A stretch of DNA of 14,562 nt from DATNNN01 sp035601815 (GTDB taxonomy: Bacteria > Pseudomonadota > Alphaproteobacteria > Rhizobiales > Xanthobacteraceae). Within the stretch, counting starts at the first letter, position 1. Each line of letters opens with the position of its first letter. The translations under genes were made by a program, and so were the position numbers. The notes under the pieces are model-generated. The model saw only the letters and a program-made list of their open reading frames with translations. It had not been told where the DNA came from and ran no database searches. Of this stretch, positions 7,739 to 14,562 are shown piece by piece. Where the stretch lies: assembly GCA_035601815.1 (NCBI GenBank), contig DATNNN010000217.1:1-14562 (forward strand). The letters run 5' to 3'.

Positions 7739-8104
7739 CTACGGAATGAGGAGAAGAATGAGCGCGATCGCCGCCGGTAGCGCCTGCACCATCAGGATGC
7801 GCTTAGACACGGTGACGGCGCCGTAGATGCCGGCGATCACCACGCAGGCGAGGAAGAAGACCTTGATCTGGAAGGCCACCGCCGGCGCCGGATGCAGCAG
7901 GCCCCAGACGAGGCCCGCCGCCAGAAATCCGTTGTAGAGCCCCTGGTTCGCGGCCAGCACCGCCGAGTCCCGGGCCTTCTCCACGGACTGATTGAACACG
8001 CGCAGGCCCATAGGCTTGGTCCAGAGAAACATTTCCAGCATCAGGAAGTACACGTGCAGAAGTGCGACCAGCGCCACCAGTGTGTCTGCGGCGATCATCT
8101 TCAT
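7739..8104 (-). CDS. DUF1304 family small membrane protein
   Basis: A 121-aa, very hydrophobic protein with about four predicted membrane helices. It matches the DUF1304 pattern: an N-terminal helix leading to HVYFLMLEMFLW, then VFNQSVEKARDSAVLAANQG with GLYNGFLAAGLVWG, a third helix ending AGIYGAVTVSKRILMVQ, and a C-terminal LPAAIALILLLIP helix. The function of the family is not established, and nothing here reveals a substrate. The ATG at 8104 is chosen because GGAGG lies 5 bases upstream. An extension of 13 residues to 8143 is open but lacks such a site. The stop is 7 bases before the hisS ATG, giving a probable two-gene transcript, which would make this protein's expression track that of HisRS. 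I see no functional reason for the pairing. Confidence 0.88.
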   Translation of the reverse strand: MKMIAADTLVALVALLHVYFLMLEMFLWTKPMGLRVFNQSVEKARDSAVLAANQGLYNGFLAAGLVWGLLHPAPAVAFQIKVFFLACVVIAGIYGAVTVSKRILMVQALPAAIALILLLIP

Positions 8105-8109
8105 GGCAG

Positions 8110-8114
8110 CCTCC
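8110..8114 (-). promoter_or_regulatory. Ribosome binding site deciding the DUF1304 start
   Basis: A GGAGG core on the minus strand lies 5 bases before the ATG at 8104. It favours that start over the upstream in-frame codon at 8143. Confidence 0.65.
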
Positions 8115-8129
8115 GGGGAGCTCGCCGGG

Positions 8130-8157
8130 ACAATCCCAGCCAAGCCGGACGAGTCAA
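8130..8157 (-). promoter_or_regulatory. Candidate sigma-70 type promoter for DUF1304-hisS
   Basis: On the minus strand TTGACT (8157-8152) is followed after 16 bases by GATTGT (8135-8130). The -35 is close to consensus and the -10 is weak (3 of 6). It sits in the 66-base gap between the sigma-54 regulator stop and the DUF1304 start, where a promoter for the pair would be expected. This is a by-eye match only. Confidence 0.3.
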
Positions 8158-8170
8158 CCGCTCGCTTGTA

Positions 8171-9559
<1,389 letters not shown>

Positions 9560-9722
9560 GACCCGGCGACCCCTCGACGCGGACTGGCATGGGGGCACGC
9601 TGTACGCCCCTTATGTGGGACAAAGCCTAGGGGAACAGGGTAAACAAACCTTTGCCGCGTCGAGGCTTGTAGGGGCCTCATGCGCGGCGCCGGCAGCTCG
9701 TGAGTGTTAAGGAATTTCTTGC
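9560..9722. other. Divergent intergenic region, sigma-54 regulator / aminotransferase
   Basis: This stretch separates two divergent starts and must hold promoters for both unless the longer regulator start is used. Scanning for GG-N10-GC gave only a poor plus-strand match (GG at 9672-9673, GC at 9684-9685) without the TGGCAC or TTGC context. TGGCATGGGGGCACGC at 9586-9601 looks similar but the spacing is one base too long. I see no strong -35/-10 pair. TAAGGA at 9708-9713 serves as the aminotransferase ribosome binding site. GGTAAACAAACC (9639-9650) is an A-rich patch with 3-base inverted ends, too small to call an operator. Confidence 0.4.
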
Positions 9723-11063
9723 ATGTCGCGCGCGTCGAAGACGGAAACGCTCGCCCCGAACGACCTCCAAGCGTTCTGGATGCCGTTCACGGCGAACCGC
9801 GCCTTCAAGAAGCGGCCGCGCCTCGTCGTGCGCGCCAAGGACATGCATTACTTCACGCCCGAGGGCCGGCCGGTGCTCGATGCCGCCGCCGGCATGTGGT
9901 GCTGCAACGCCGGCCACAATCGCGAACCGATCGTCGAAGCGATCCGCGCTGAAGCGGGCGTGCTCGACTACGCGCCACCGTTCCAGTGCGCCCAGCCGAA
10001 GGCGTTCGCGCTCGCGAGCCGCATCGCCGCACTCGCCCCGGGCGACCTCGACCATGTGTTCTTTTGCAACTCCGGCTCCGAGGCCGTGGACACCGCGCTC
10101 AAGATCGCGCTCGCCTACCACTCGCTGCGCGGCGAGGGCGGGCGAACCCGGCTCATCGGCCGCGAGCGCGGCTATCACGGCGTCGGCTTCGGCGGCATTT
10201 CCGTGGGCGGCATCGTCACCAACCGCCGCCACTTCGGCACGCTGCTCGCCGGCGTCGATCATCTGCCCGCGACCTACGATCGCGACAAGCAGGCCTTCAC
10301 CAAGGGCGAGCCCGCGTGGGGCGCGCATCTCGCTGATGAGCTCGAGAAGATCGTGGCACTGCACGACCCATCGACCGTCGCCGCGGTAATCGTCGAGCCG
10401 GTGGCGGGCTCGACCGGCGTGCTGCCGCCCCCCAAAGGCTACCTGCAGCGCCTGCGTGCCATCTGCGACAAATATGGAATCCTGCTCATTTTCGATGAGG
10501 TCATTACCGGCTTCGGCCGTCTCGGCTACGCCTTTGCCGCGGAGCGCTACAGCGTCGTCCCAGACATGATCACGTTCGCCAAAGGCGTCACCTCCGGCAC
10601 CGCGCCCATGGGCGGCGTCGTGGCGAGGAAGGCCATTCACGACGCCTTCATGCGCGGCCCTGAGCACATCATCGAGCTGTTCCACGGCTACACCTACTCG
10701 GCGCACCCGCTCGCCTGCGCCGCCGGGCTCGCGACGCTCGACGTCTACCGCGACGAGAACCTGTTCGAGCGGGCGCGGCAGCTCGAACCCGCGTTCGCCG
10801 ACGCGGTCATGGGGTTGCGGGGGCTACCCAACGTGATCGACATCCGCACGGTGGGGCTGATGGCGGCGATCGACCTCGCGCCCCAGCCGGACGGCCCGGC
10901 GATGCGCGGCTACAAGGCGTTGACCACCGCCTTTCATGATCAGGATCTGATGATCCGGGTCAGCGGCGACGCCATCGCGCTGAGCCCGCCCTTGATCGTC
11001 ACGGAGGCCGAAATTCGCGACATTCTTGAGCGGGTGGCGAAGGTGATCGAAGCGGTCGCCTAA
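9723..11063 (+). CDS. Class III PLP aminotransferase, probable beta-alanine (omega-amino acid):pyruvate transaminase
   Basis: This cytoplasmic PLP enzyme moves an amino group from an omega-amino acid or amine to pyruvate. It is 446 aa, usual for the group. It starts with LQAFWMPFTANRAFKKRPRL, typical of beta-alanine:pyruvate transaminases. Active-site features by position: W59 in the substrate channel (GMWCCNAGH), NSGSE phosphate cup (116-120), ERGYHGVGFGG (148-158), D258 contacting the pyridine nitrogen (IFDEV), Schiff-base K287 (TFAKGVTSG), the FHGYTYSAHP segment (320-329), and R412, which by eye aligns with the flexible carboxylate-binding Arg of omega-transaminases. Nothing essential is missing. 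The ATG at 9723 has TAAGGA 9 bases upstream. It stands alone between the divergent regulator and the EAL gene, with a hairpin 25 bases after its stop. The exact donor (beta-alanine, taurine-like or amine) cannot be fixed from sequence. Confidence 0.92.
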   Translation: MSRASKTETLAPNDLQAFWMPFTANRAFKKRPRLVVRAKDMHYFTPEGRPVLDAAAGMWCCNAGHNREPIVEAIRAEAGVLDYAPPFQCAQPKAFALASRIAALAPGDLDHVFFCNSGSEAVDTALKIALAYHSLRGEGGRTRLIGRERGYHGVGFGGISVGGIVTNRRHFGTLLAGVDHLPATYDRDKQAFTKGEPAWGAHLADELEKIVALHDPSTVAAVIVEPVAGSTGVLPPPKGYLQRLRAICDKYGILLIFDEVITGFGRLGYAFAAERYSVVPDMITFAKGVTSGTAPMGGVVARKAIHDAFMRGPEHIIELFHGYTYSAHPLACAAGLATLDVYRDENLFERARQLEPAFADAVMGLRGLPNVIDIRTVGLMAAIDLAPQPDGPAMRGYKALTTAFHDQDLMIRVSGDAIALSPPLIVTEAEIRDILERVAKVIEAVA

Positions 11064-11087
11064 GCCACACTCGAAAAAAATCGTGTC

Positions 11088-11116
11088 GCCGGCTGCACCG
11101 GCAAGGTGCAACCGGC
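11088..11116 (+). terminator. Hairpin after the aminotransferase gene, possible terminator or attenuator
   Basis: Left arm GCCGG-c-TGCACC (11088-11099), loop GGCAA, right arm GGTGCA-a-CCGGC (11105-11116): 11 paired bases with one mismatch. On the plus strand no T-run follows, so a classic intrinsic terminator is not supported. An A7 run (11074-11080) lies upstream, meaning a minus-strand transcript would meet the hairpin and then seven Ts after a short spacer. It may instead be a structured 5' leader for the EAL gene, which starts 48 bases later. Confidence 0.35.
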
Positions 11117-11164
11117 TGGAAACGCAGGTAAACTGCGAGCTGGTTTGCAGCGGCCGGGGCCCCG

Positions 11165-12505
11165 ATGCATCGTTTCCGTTCCGTATTCGTCGTCATCTGC
11201 ATGGTGCTGATCGCCGTCTCGGCGGGGGTCGCGCTCCACTTTGCCGCGGGCCTGCCCCGCGCCGAAGCCGCGATCGTCACGGTCGCGCTAATGTTTGCGC
11301 TGGTGCTGTGCGAGGTGCTCGCCGTGCGCGCGCGCGAGTACAACGCGATGCTTGATCGCTACGAGAATTTGGCGCGCGCTTCTGCCGAGATCGCCCGCGA
11401 GGTTGGCAAGCTCGGCCACCGGGTGGCGGCGCTCGAGATAGTACCCACCGGCGGCGCCAAGGCGAGCAACGAGACGCTCGGCCGCGACGTGCGCGAGTTG
11501 AATACCCTCATGCACGAGCTCGCCGAATCCGTCGCCATGCACGAGGCGCTGATCACGACGCCGCGGCCGGGCGAAATCCTCGCCGCGCCGGCGCCGTCGT
11601 CGTCGCCTTCCGCTACGAACGGCCGCGCCCGGCCTGCACCCGCCGCCGCCACGCCGGCGGCGCCGGGAGAATTCAGCCAGGGCGAGCTGCCGGCGCTGGT
11701 GCGCGCCGCGCTGAGCGAAGGCCGCATCGAGCTTTATCTGCAGCCGGTGGTCGCGCTGCCCAGCCGCAAGGTGCGCTTCTACGAGGCACTGTCGCGCCTG
11801 CGTCTTGCCGACGGCGCCACCATCGAGGCGAGCCGTTTCCTCACCGCCGCTCGCGCCGCGGGCGTCATGCCGCGCATCGATCTGCGTCAGACGCTGCAAT
11901 GTATCCATATCGCCCGGCGGCTCACCGCCAAGAGCCGCGACATCGGCTTCTTCGTCAATCTCGCACCCGAGACGCTCTCCGACCGCCGTGTGCTGCACGA
12001 GCTGCTCGCCCAGCTCGACGCCAACCGCGCGCTCGCCTCCTCGATCGTGTTCGAGTTCGCGCAGGGCTCCTTTCGCGTGCTCGGCTCTGCCGAGCGCGAG
12101 GGGCTCGACGCGCTCGCCGAGCGCGGCTTCCATTTCTCCATCGATCAGGTGGAGAACCTGCGGCTCGATCCGCGCGAGGTCGCCGCTCGCGGCGTCCGCT
12201 TCCTCAAGGTGCCGTGCGATCTGATGCTGCGGCGGACCATCGACGCTGCCGGCGTGCGCCCGGCCGATCTCGCCGATCTCTTGGGCCGCTATGGCATCGA
12301 CCTCGTGGTCGACAAGATCGAGAAGGAATCGGCGGTGGTGCAGCTGCTCGATTGCGACGTGCGCTACGGCCAGGGCCTCCTGTTCGCGCCGCCGCGGGCG
12401 GTGCGGGCAGAGGTGCTGCGCGCCGACAGCGCCGCCGCGGCTGCGGCTCCTGCCGAGGCCCCGCCGGCCGAGGCCGAGGAAGCCCGCGAAGCCAAGCGCG
12501 CTTGA
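11165..12505 (+). CDS. Membrane-anchored degenerate EAL-domain protein, TipF-like c-di-GMP receptor candidate
   Basis: 446 aa. Two N-terminal membrane helices (about 7-28 and 35-54) are followed by a predicted coiled coil (about 56-128), an Ala/Pro/Ser-rich linker (138-168), an EAL domain (about 173-418) and an Ala/Glu-rich tail. This architecture and length match TipF of Caulobacter, a c-di-GMP-binding protein for flagellum placement. Canonical EAL catalytic positions, aligned by eye: E207 of the EAL motif (FYEALSRL) kept, N265 kept (FFVNLAPETL), E297 kept but the following TE is AQ, the DDFG metal pair reads D327-Q328, K348 kept, the Glu of the usual AEGVET reads D383 (VVDKIEK), and Q403-G404 kept. 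Loss of the second Asp of the pair argues against normal phosphodiesterase activity, so a receptor role is inferred. The Shine-Dalgarno sequence before the ATG at 11165 is weak. The HAD hydrolase follows 48 bases later on the same strand. Confidence 0.88.
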   Translation: MHRFRSVFVVICMVLIAVSAGVALHFAAGLPRAEAAIVTVALMFALVLCEVLAVRAREYNAMLDRYENLARASAEIAREVGKLGHRVAALEIVPTGGAKASNETLGRDVRELNTLMHELAESVAMHEALITTPRPGEILAAPAPSSSPSATNGRARPAPAAATPAAPGEFSQGELPALVRAALSEGRIELYLQPVVALPSRKVRFYEALSRLRLADGATIEASRFLTAARAAGVMPRIDLRQTLQCIHIARRLTAKSRDIGFFVNLAPETLSDRRVLHELLAQLDANRALASSIVFEFAQGSFRVLGSAEREGLDALAERGFHFSIDQVENLRLDPREVAARGVRFLKVPCDLMLRRTIDAAGVRPADLADLLGRYGIDLVVDKIEKESAVVQLLDCDVRYGQGLLFAPPRAVRAEVLRADSAAAAAAPAEAPPAEAEEAREAKRA

Positions 12506-12508
12506 AGC

Positions 12509-12527
12509 GCCCGGTGGACGGCCGGGC
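12509..12527 (+). other. Short GC hairpin between the EAL and HAD genes
   Basis: GCCCGG (12509-12514) and CCGGGC (12522-12527) can pair around a 7-base loop immediately after the EAL stop codon. No T-run follows, so it may stabilise or pause a transcript that continues into the HAD gene. Such a short GC inverted repeat can also arise by chance at this base composition. Confidence 0.25.
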
Positions 12528-12553
12528 CCGGCTCGGCTAATCGGTTCGCCTCC

Positions 12554-13432
12554 ATGCAGGACAACGCTATTCCGCCCGTGATCGGCGGGCTCGGCACGCT
12601 GGCGCCGCGTTACGACCTCATCCTCGCCGATGTCTGGGGCGTGGTGCACAACGGCGTTGCGGCCTTTCCCGCTGCCACCGACGCGCTTGCCCGCGCGCGA
12701 GCGGCCGGCGCCACCGTCATCCTCGTCTCGAACGCGCCGCGGCCCGGCGCCGTGGTCGAGCGCCAGATCGCGGGCTATGGCGTGCCCGCCGGCTGTTTCG
12801 ACGCGGTCGTGGCCTCCGGCGACGTTGCCCGCGACGAGCTCGCGCGAAAGCCCGGGGTGCGCGTCCATCATGTCGGGCCGACCCGCGACCTGCCCAACTA
12901 CGAGGGGCTCGATCTCAGGCTCGTGAGCCTCGAGGAGGCCGAGGTCGTGGTGTGCACCGGCCTCGTCGACGATACCCGGGAGACGCCGGACGATTATCGC
13001 CCGCTGCTCGAGCGCATGCGCGCGCGGGGGCTCACCATGATCTGCGCCAACCCGGACATGGTGGTGGAGCGCGGCGACAAGCTCATCTGGTGCGCCGGCG
13101 CGCTGGCCAAAATCTATGCCGATGCCGGCGGCGAAGTGCACTACGCCGGCAAACCGCACGCGCCGATCTATGATCTCACCTTCAAGCGAGCCGCTGAACT
13201 GCGCGGCGAGGCGGTGCCGCGCGACCGCGCGCTCGCCATCGGCGACGGGCTCCACACCGATCTTGCCGGCGCCGCCGGACAGGGGATCGACTGTCTGTTC
13301 GTGGCCGGCGGCATCCACGCCGCCGATTTCGGCCTCGCCCCGGGCGCCGCGATCGATCCGGCGAAGCTCGCGCGCGTGTTCGCCGACGCGCACGTGCGGC
13401 CGGTCGGCATCATGCCGCGGCTTTCCTGGTAG
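12554..13432 (+). CDS. HAD-superfamily hydrolase, TIGR01459 type (HAD-IIA-like)
   Basis: A 292-aa cytoplasmic protein, probable phosphatase. HAD motifs by position: motif I LADVWGVVHNG (24-34), with nucleophile D26 but Trp28 where the usual second Asp (general acid/base) stands; motif II VSN (S59); motif III K200 in HYAGKPHAPIYD; motif IV AIGDGLHTDLAGA (228-240) with D231 and D236. The DVWGVVHNG signature is, as I recall, characteristic of the TIGR01459 family found in alphaproteobacteria, so Trp28 is a family trait and not a local mutation. The substrate is not known. ribF starts 11 bases after the stop, so the pair is almost certainly co-transcribed. A flavin-pathway phosphatase role (for example on FMN or a ribitylaminouracil phosphate) is an inference from position only. 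No clear Shine-Dalgarno sequence precedes the ATG at 12554. Confidence 0.9.
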   Translation: MQDNAIPPVIGGLGTLAPRYDLILADVWGVVHNGVAAFPAATDALARARAAGATVILVSNAPRPGAVVERQIAGYGVPAGCFDAVVASGDVARDELARKPGVRVHHVGPTRDLPNYEGLDLRLVSLEEAEVVVCTGLVDDTRETPDDYRPLLERMRARGLTMICANPDMVVERGDKLIWCAGALAKIYADAGGEVHYAGKPHAPIYDLTFKRAAELRGEAVPRDRALAIGDGLHTDLAGAAGQGIDCLFVAGGIHAADFGLAPGAAIDPAKLARVFADAHVRPVGIMPRLSW

Positions 13433-13443
13433 AGAAGCGAGCC

Positions 13444-14412
13444 ATGATTCCGCCTCGACCCGATCCGAGCTTCGCGGTGGTACGCGACGGCGAAACGGTG
13501 CCGGCGCGCCTCAAGGGCGGCGTGGTGGCGATCGGAAACTTCGACGGCGTGCATCGCGGCCACCGCGCCGTGATCGACGAGGCGCGCGCTCGCGCCCGGG
13601 TGACGAGTGCTTCGGCGATCGCACTCACCTTCGAGCCGCATCCGCGTCTCTTCTTCCGGCCGCAGGAGCCGCTCTTCCGGCTGACGCCGGAGCGGGCGAA
13701 GCTTCGCCTGTTCGCCGCGGCCGGTCTGGAAGGCGCCGTCGTCATGCGTTTTGGCGCCGAATTGGCCGCGCTTTCCGCCGACGCGTTCGTCGCCGACGTG
13801 CTGGTTGGGCGCCTCGCGATCACCGGGGTCGTGGTTGGCGCCGACTTCCACTTCGGCAAGGACCGTGCCGGCACCCCCGAATTCCTTAGCGCCGCGGGCA
13901 CCCGCCGCGGCTTCATGGTGACCCGCGTCGCCCAACTCATGACTGCCGGAAAGCCGCTCTCGTCGGGCCTCATCCGCGCGGCGCTCGCCGAAGGCGATGT
14001 GCCCGCGGCGACTACACTTCTTGGCCATCCCTGGTTCGTCGAGGGCACGGTGATCGCGGGCGCCAAACGCGGGCGCGAGTTGGGCGTCCCCACCGCCAAT
14101 ATCGGCCTCGATCCGGCGACGGACCTCAAGCACGGCATCTACGCCGTGCGGGTGCAGCGGAACGGCGATAACCATGACGCGGTGGCGAGCTTCGGCCGCC
14201 GGCCCCAGTTCGACAACGGCGCGCCGCTGCTCGAAGTCTTTCTCTTCGACTTCGACGCCGATCTCTACGGTCAGACGCTCACCGTGGAGTTCGTCGCGTT
14301 CATCCGGCCCGAGATGAAATTCGATTCGGTGGAGGCGCTGGTCGCCGAGATGAAGCGCGACAGCGGCAAAGCGCGCGCGGTGCTTGCGCAAGCCCGTACT
14401 GGCAAGGCGTGA
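13444..14412 (+). CDS. ribF: Bifunctional riboflavin kinase / FAD synthetase
   Basis: This protein converts riboflavin to FMN (C-terminal kinase) and FMN to FAD (N-terminal adenylyltransferase). It is 322 aa, normal length. The FAD synthetase domain (about 15-185) shows AIGNFDGVHRGHRAVI (29-44) with the nucleotide-binding HxGH, TFEPHP (62-67), VGADFHFGK (131-139) and SSGLIR (173-178). The riboflavin kinase domain (about 190-315) shows KRGRELGVPTANIG (208-221) with PTAN at 216-219, FGRRPQF (250-256, usually xGxRPTF) and E264 in LEVFLFDF, the expected catalytic Glu. Both active sites look complete. It starts 11 bases after the HAD stop, with purine-rich AGAGAAGCGAG overlapping the HAD stop codon as its ribosome binding site. 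ileS begins 37 bases after its stop, and the ribF-ileS neighbourhood is common in proteobacteria. Confidence 0.96.
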   Translation: MIPPRPDPSFAVVRDGETVPARLKGGVVAIGNFDGVHRGHRAVIDEARARARVTSASAIALTFEPHPRLFFRPQEPLFRLTPERAKLRLFAAAGLEGAVVMRFGAELAALSADAFVADVLVGRLAITGVVVGADFHFGKDRAGTPEFLSAAGTRRGFMVTRVAQLMTAGKPLSSGLIRAALAEGDVPAATTLLGHPWFVEGTVIAGAKRGRELGVPTANIGLDPATDLKHGIYAVRVQRNGDNHDAVASFGRRPQFDNGAPLLEVFLFDFDADLYGQTLTVEFVAFIRPEMKFDSVEALVAEMKRDSGKARAVLAQARTGKA

Positions 14413-14439
14413 CCCCGGCTGCTAGAAGGCCCGATCAAC

Positions 14440-14443
14440 GAGG
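14440..14443 (+). promoter_or_regulatory. Ribosome binding site fixing the ileS start
   Basis: A GAGG lies 6 bases before the ATG at 14450. It supports a true gene start at the right edge, where too little protein is visible to rely on length. Confidence 0.55.
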
Positions 14444-14449
14444 CTCTTG

Positions 14450-14562
14450 ATGGCCGCCGACAAGACCAAGAAGGACGCGGGCGACTACTCTTCGACGCTG
14501 TTTCTTCCGCAGACCGATTTCCCCATGCGCGCCGGCCTGCCGCAGAAGGAGCCGGAGCTGCT
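14450..14562 (+). CDS. ileS: Isoleucine--tRNA ligase, 5' end only (cut by window edge)
   Basis: Only the first 37 codons are present and the frame runs off the right edge. The peptide begins MAADKTKKDAGDYSSTLFLP and continues QTDFPMRAGLPQKEPELL. A short charged lead followed by DYSxTLFLPQTxFPMRAGLPQxEPE is the typical start of alphaproteobacterial IleRS, the class Ia synthetase that charges tRNA-Ile. The catalytic HIGH and KMSKS motifs lie beyond the window. Position directly after ribF supports the call. Confidence 0.85.
   Translation, partial: MAADKTKKDAGDYSSTLFLPQTDFPMRAGLPQKEPEL

Noticed and set aside
9586..9601. Possible sigma-54 promoter TGGCATGGGGGCACGC beside the response regulator
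   Set aside because: GG and GC are 11 bases apart instead of 10, and the -12 element is not TTGC.
11288..13393. A 701-codon open frame on the minus strand antisense to the EAL and HAD genes
   Set aside because: It overlies two genes with clear family motifs. Its translation is Arg/Gly/Ala/His-rich with no recognisable domain, as expected for a mirror frame in high-GC3 DNA.
13168..14391. Long minus-strand frames opposite ribF
   Set aside because: ribF on the plus strand has complete FAD synthetase and riboflavin kinase motifs; the antisense translations are low-information.

Overview
The window is high-GC DNA (about 65-70% in most genes, higher in tolC) with Gram-negative envelope genes. Gene content and order point to an alphaproteobacterium of the order Hyphomicrobiales (Rhizobiales). 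Three things suggest this: a HisRS with the divergent motif 2 seen in that group, a two-helix degenerate EAL protein of TipF type, and the run HAD hydrolase (TIGR01459 type) - ribF - ileS at the right end. This assignment comes from protein features read by eye, not from a search.

Layout, left to right. (1) 144-1541, plus strand: a TolC-family outer-membrane channel. (2) 1551-5990, minus strand: a heavy-metal RND efflux pair, periplasmic adaptor then CzcA-like permease. It runs tail to tail into tolC with 9 bases between the stop codons. (3) 6163-8104, minus strand: a small DUF1304 membrane protein followed 7 bases later by hisS. (4) 8171-9559, minus strand: an NtrC/LuxO-type sigma-54 response regulator. 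(5) 9723-11063, plus strand, divergent from the regulator: a class III omega-amino acid:pyruvate aminotransferase. (6) 11165-14562, plus strand: degenerate EAL protein, HAD hydrolase, ribF, and the first 37 codons of ileS.

How the genes may work together. The adaptor and permease lack their own outer-membrane factor, and the convergent TolC is the obvious candidate partner for a complete tripartite metal-export pump. The HAD hydrolase and ribF lie 11 bases apart, so a role for the hydrolase in flavin phosphate metabolism is possible but unproven. ileS follows ribF by 37 bases. The EAL protein keeps only part of the phosphodiesterase active site and is more likely a c-di-GMP receptor, perhaps for flagellum placement, than an enzyme. 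The sigma-54 regulator has no kinase in view, and I found no convincing sigma-54 promoter beside it.

I do not see a new multi-gene system, mobile element, CRISPR array, tRNA or rRNA. The most unusual signal is inside hisS. The part coding for the variable insertion domain (about 6765-7250) drops to about 55% GC between flanks above 70%. It also carries an Arg/Pro-rich insertion, as if this domain had a different history from the rest of the gene. No gene-free stretch exceeds 300 bases.
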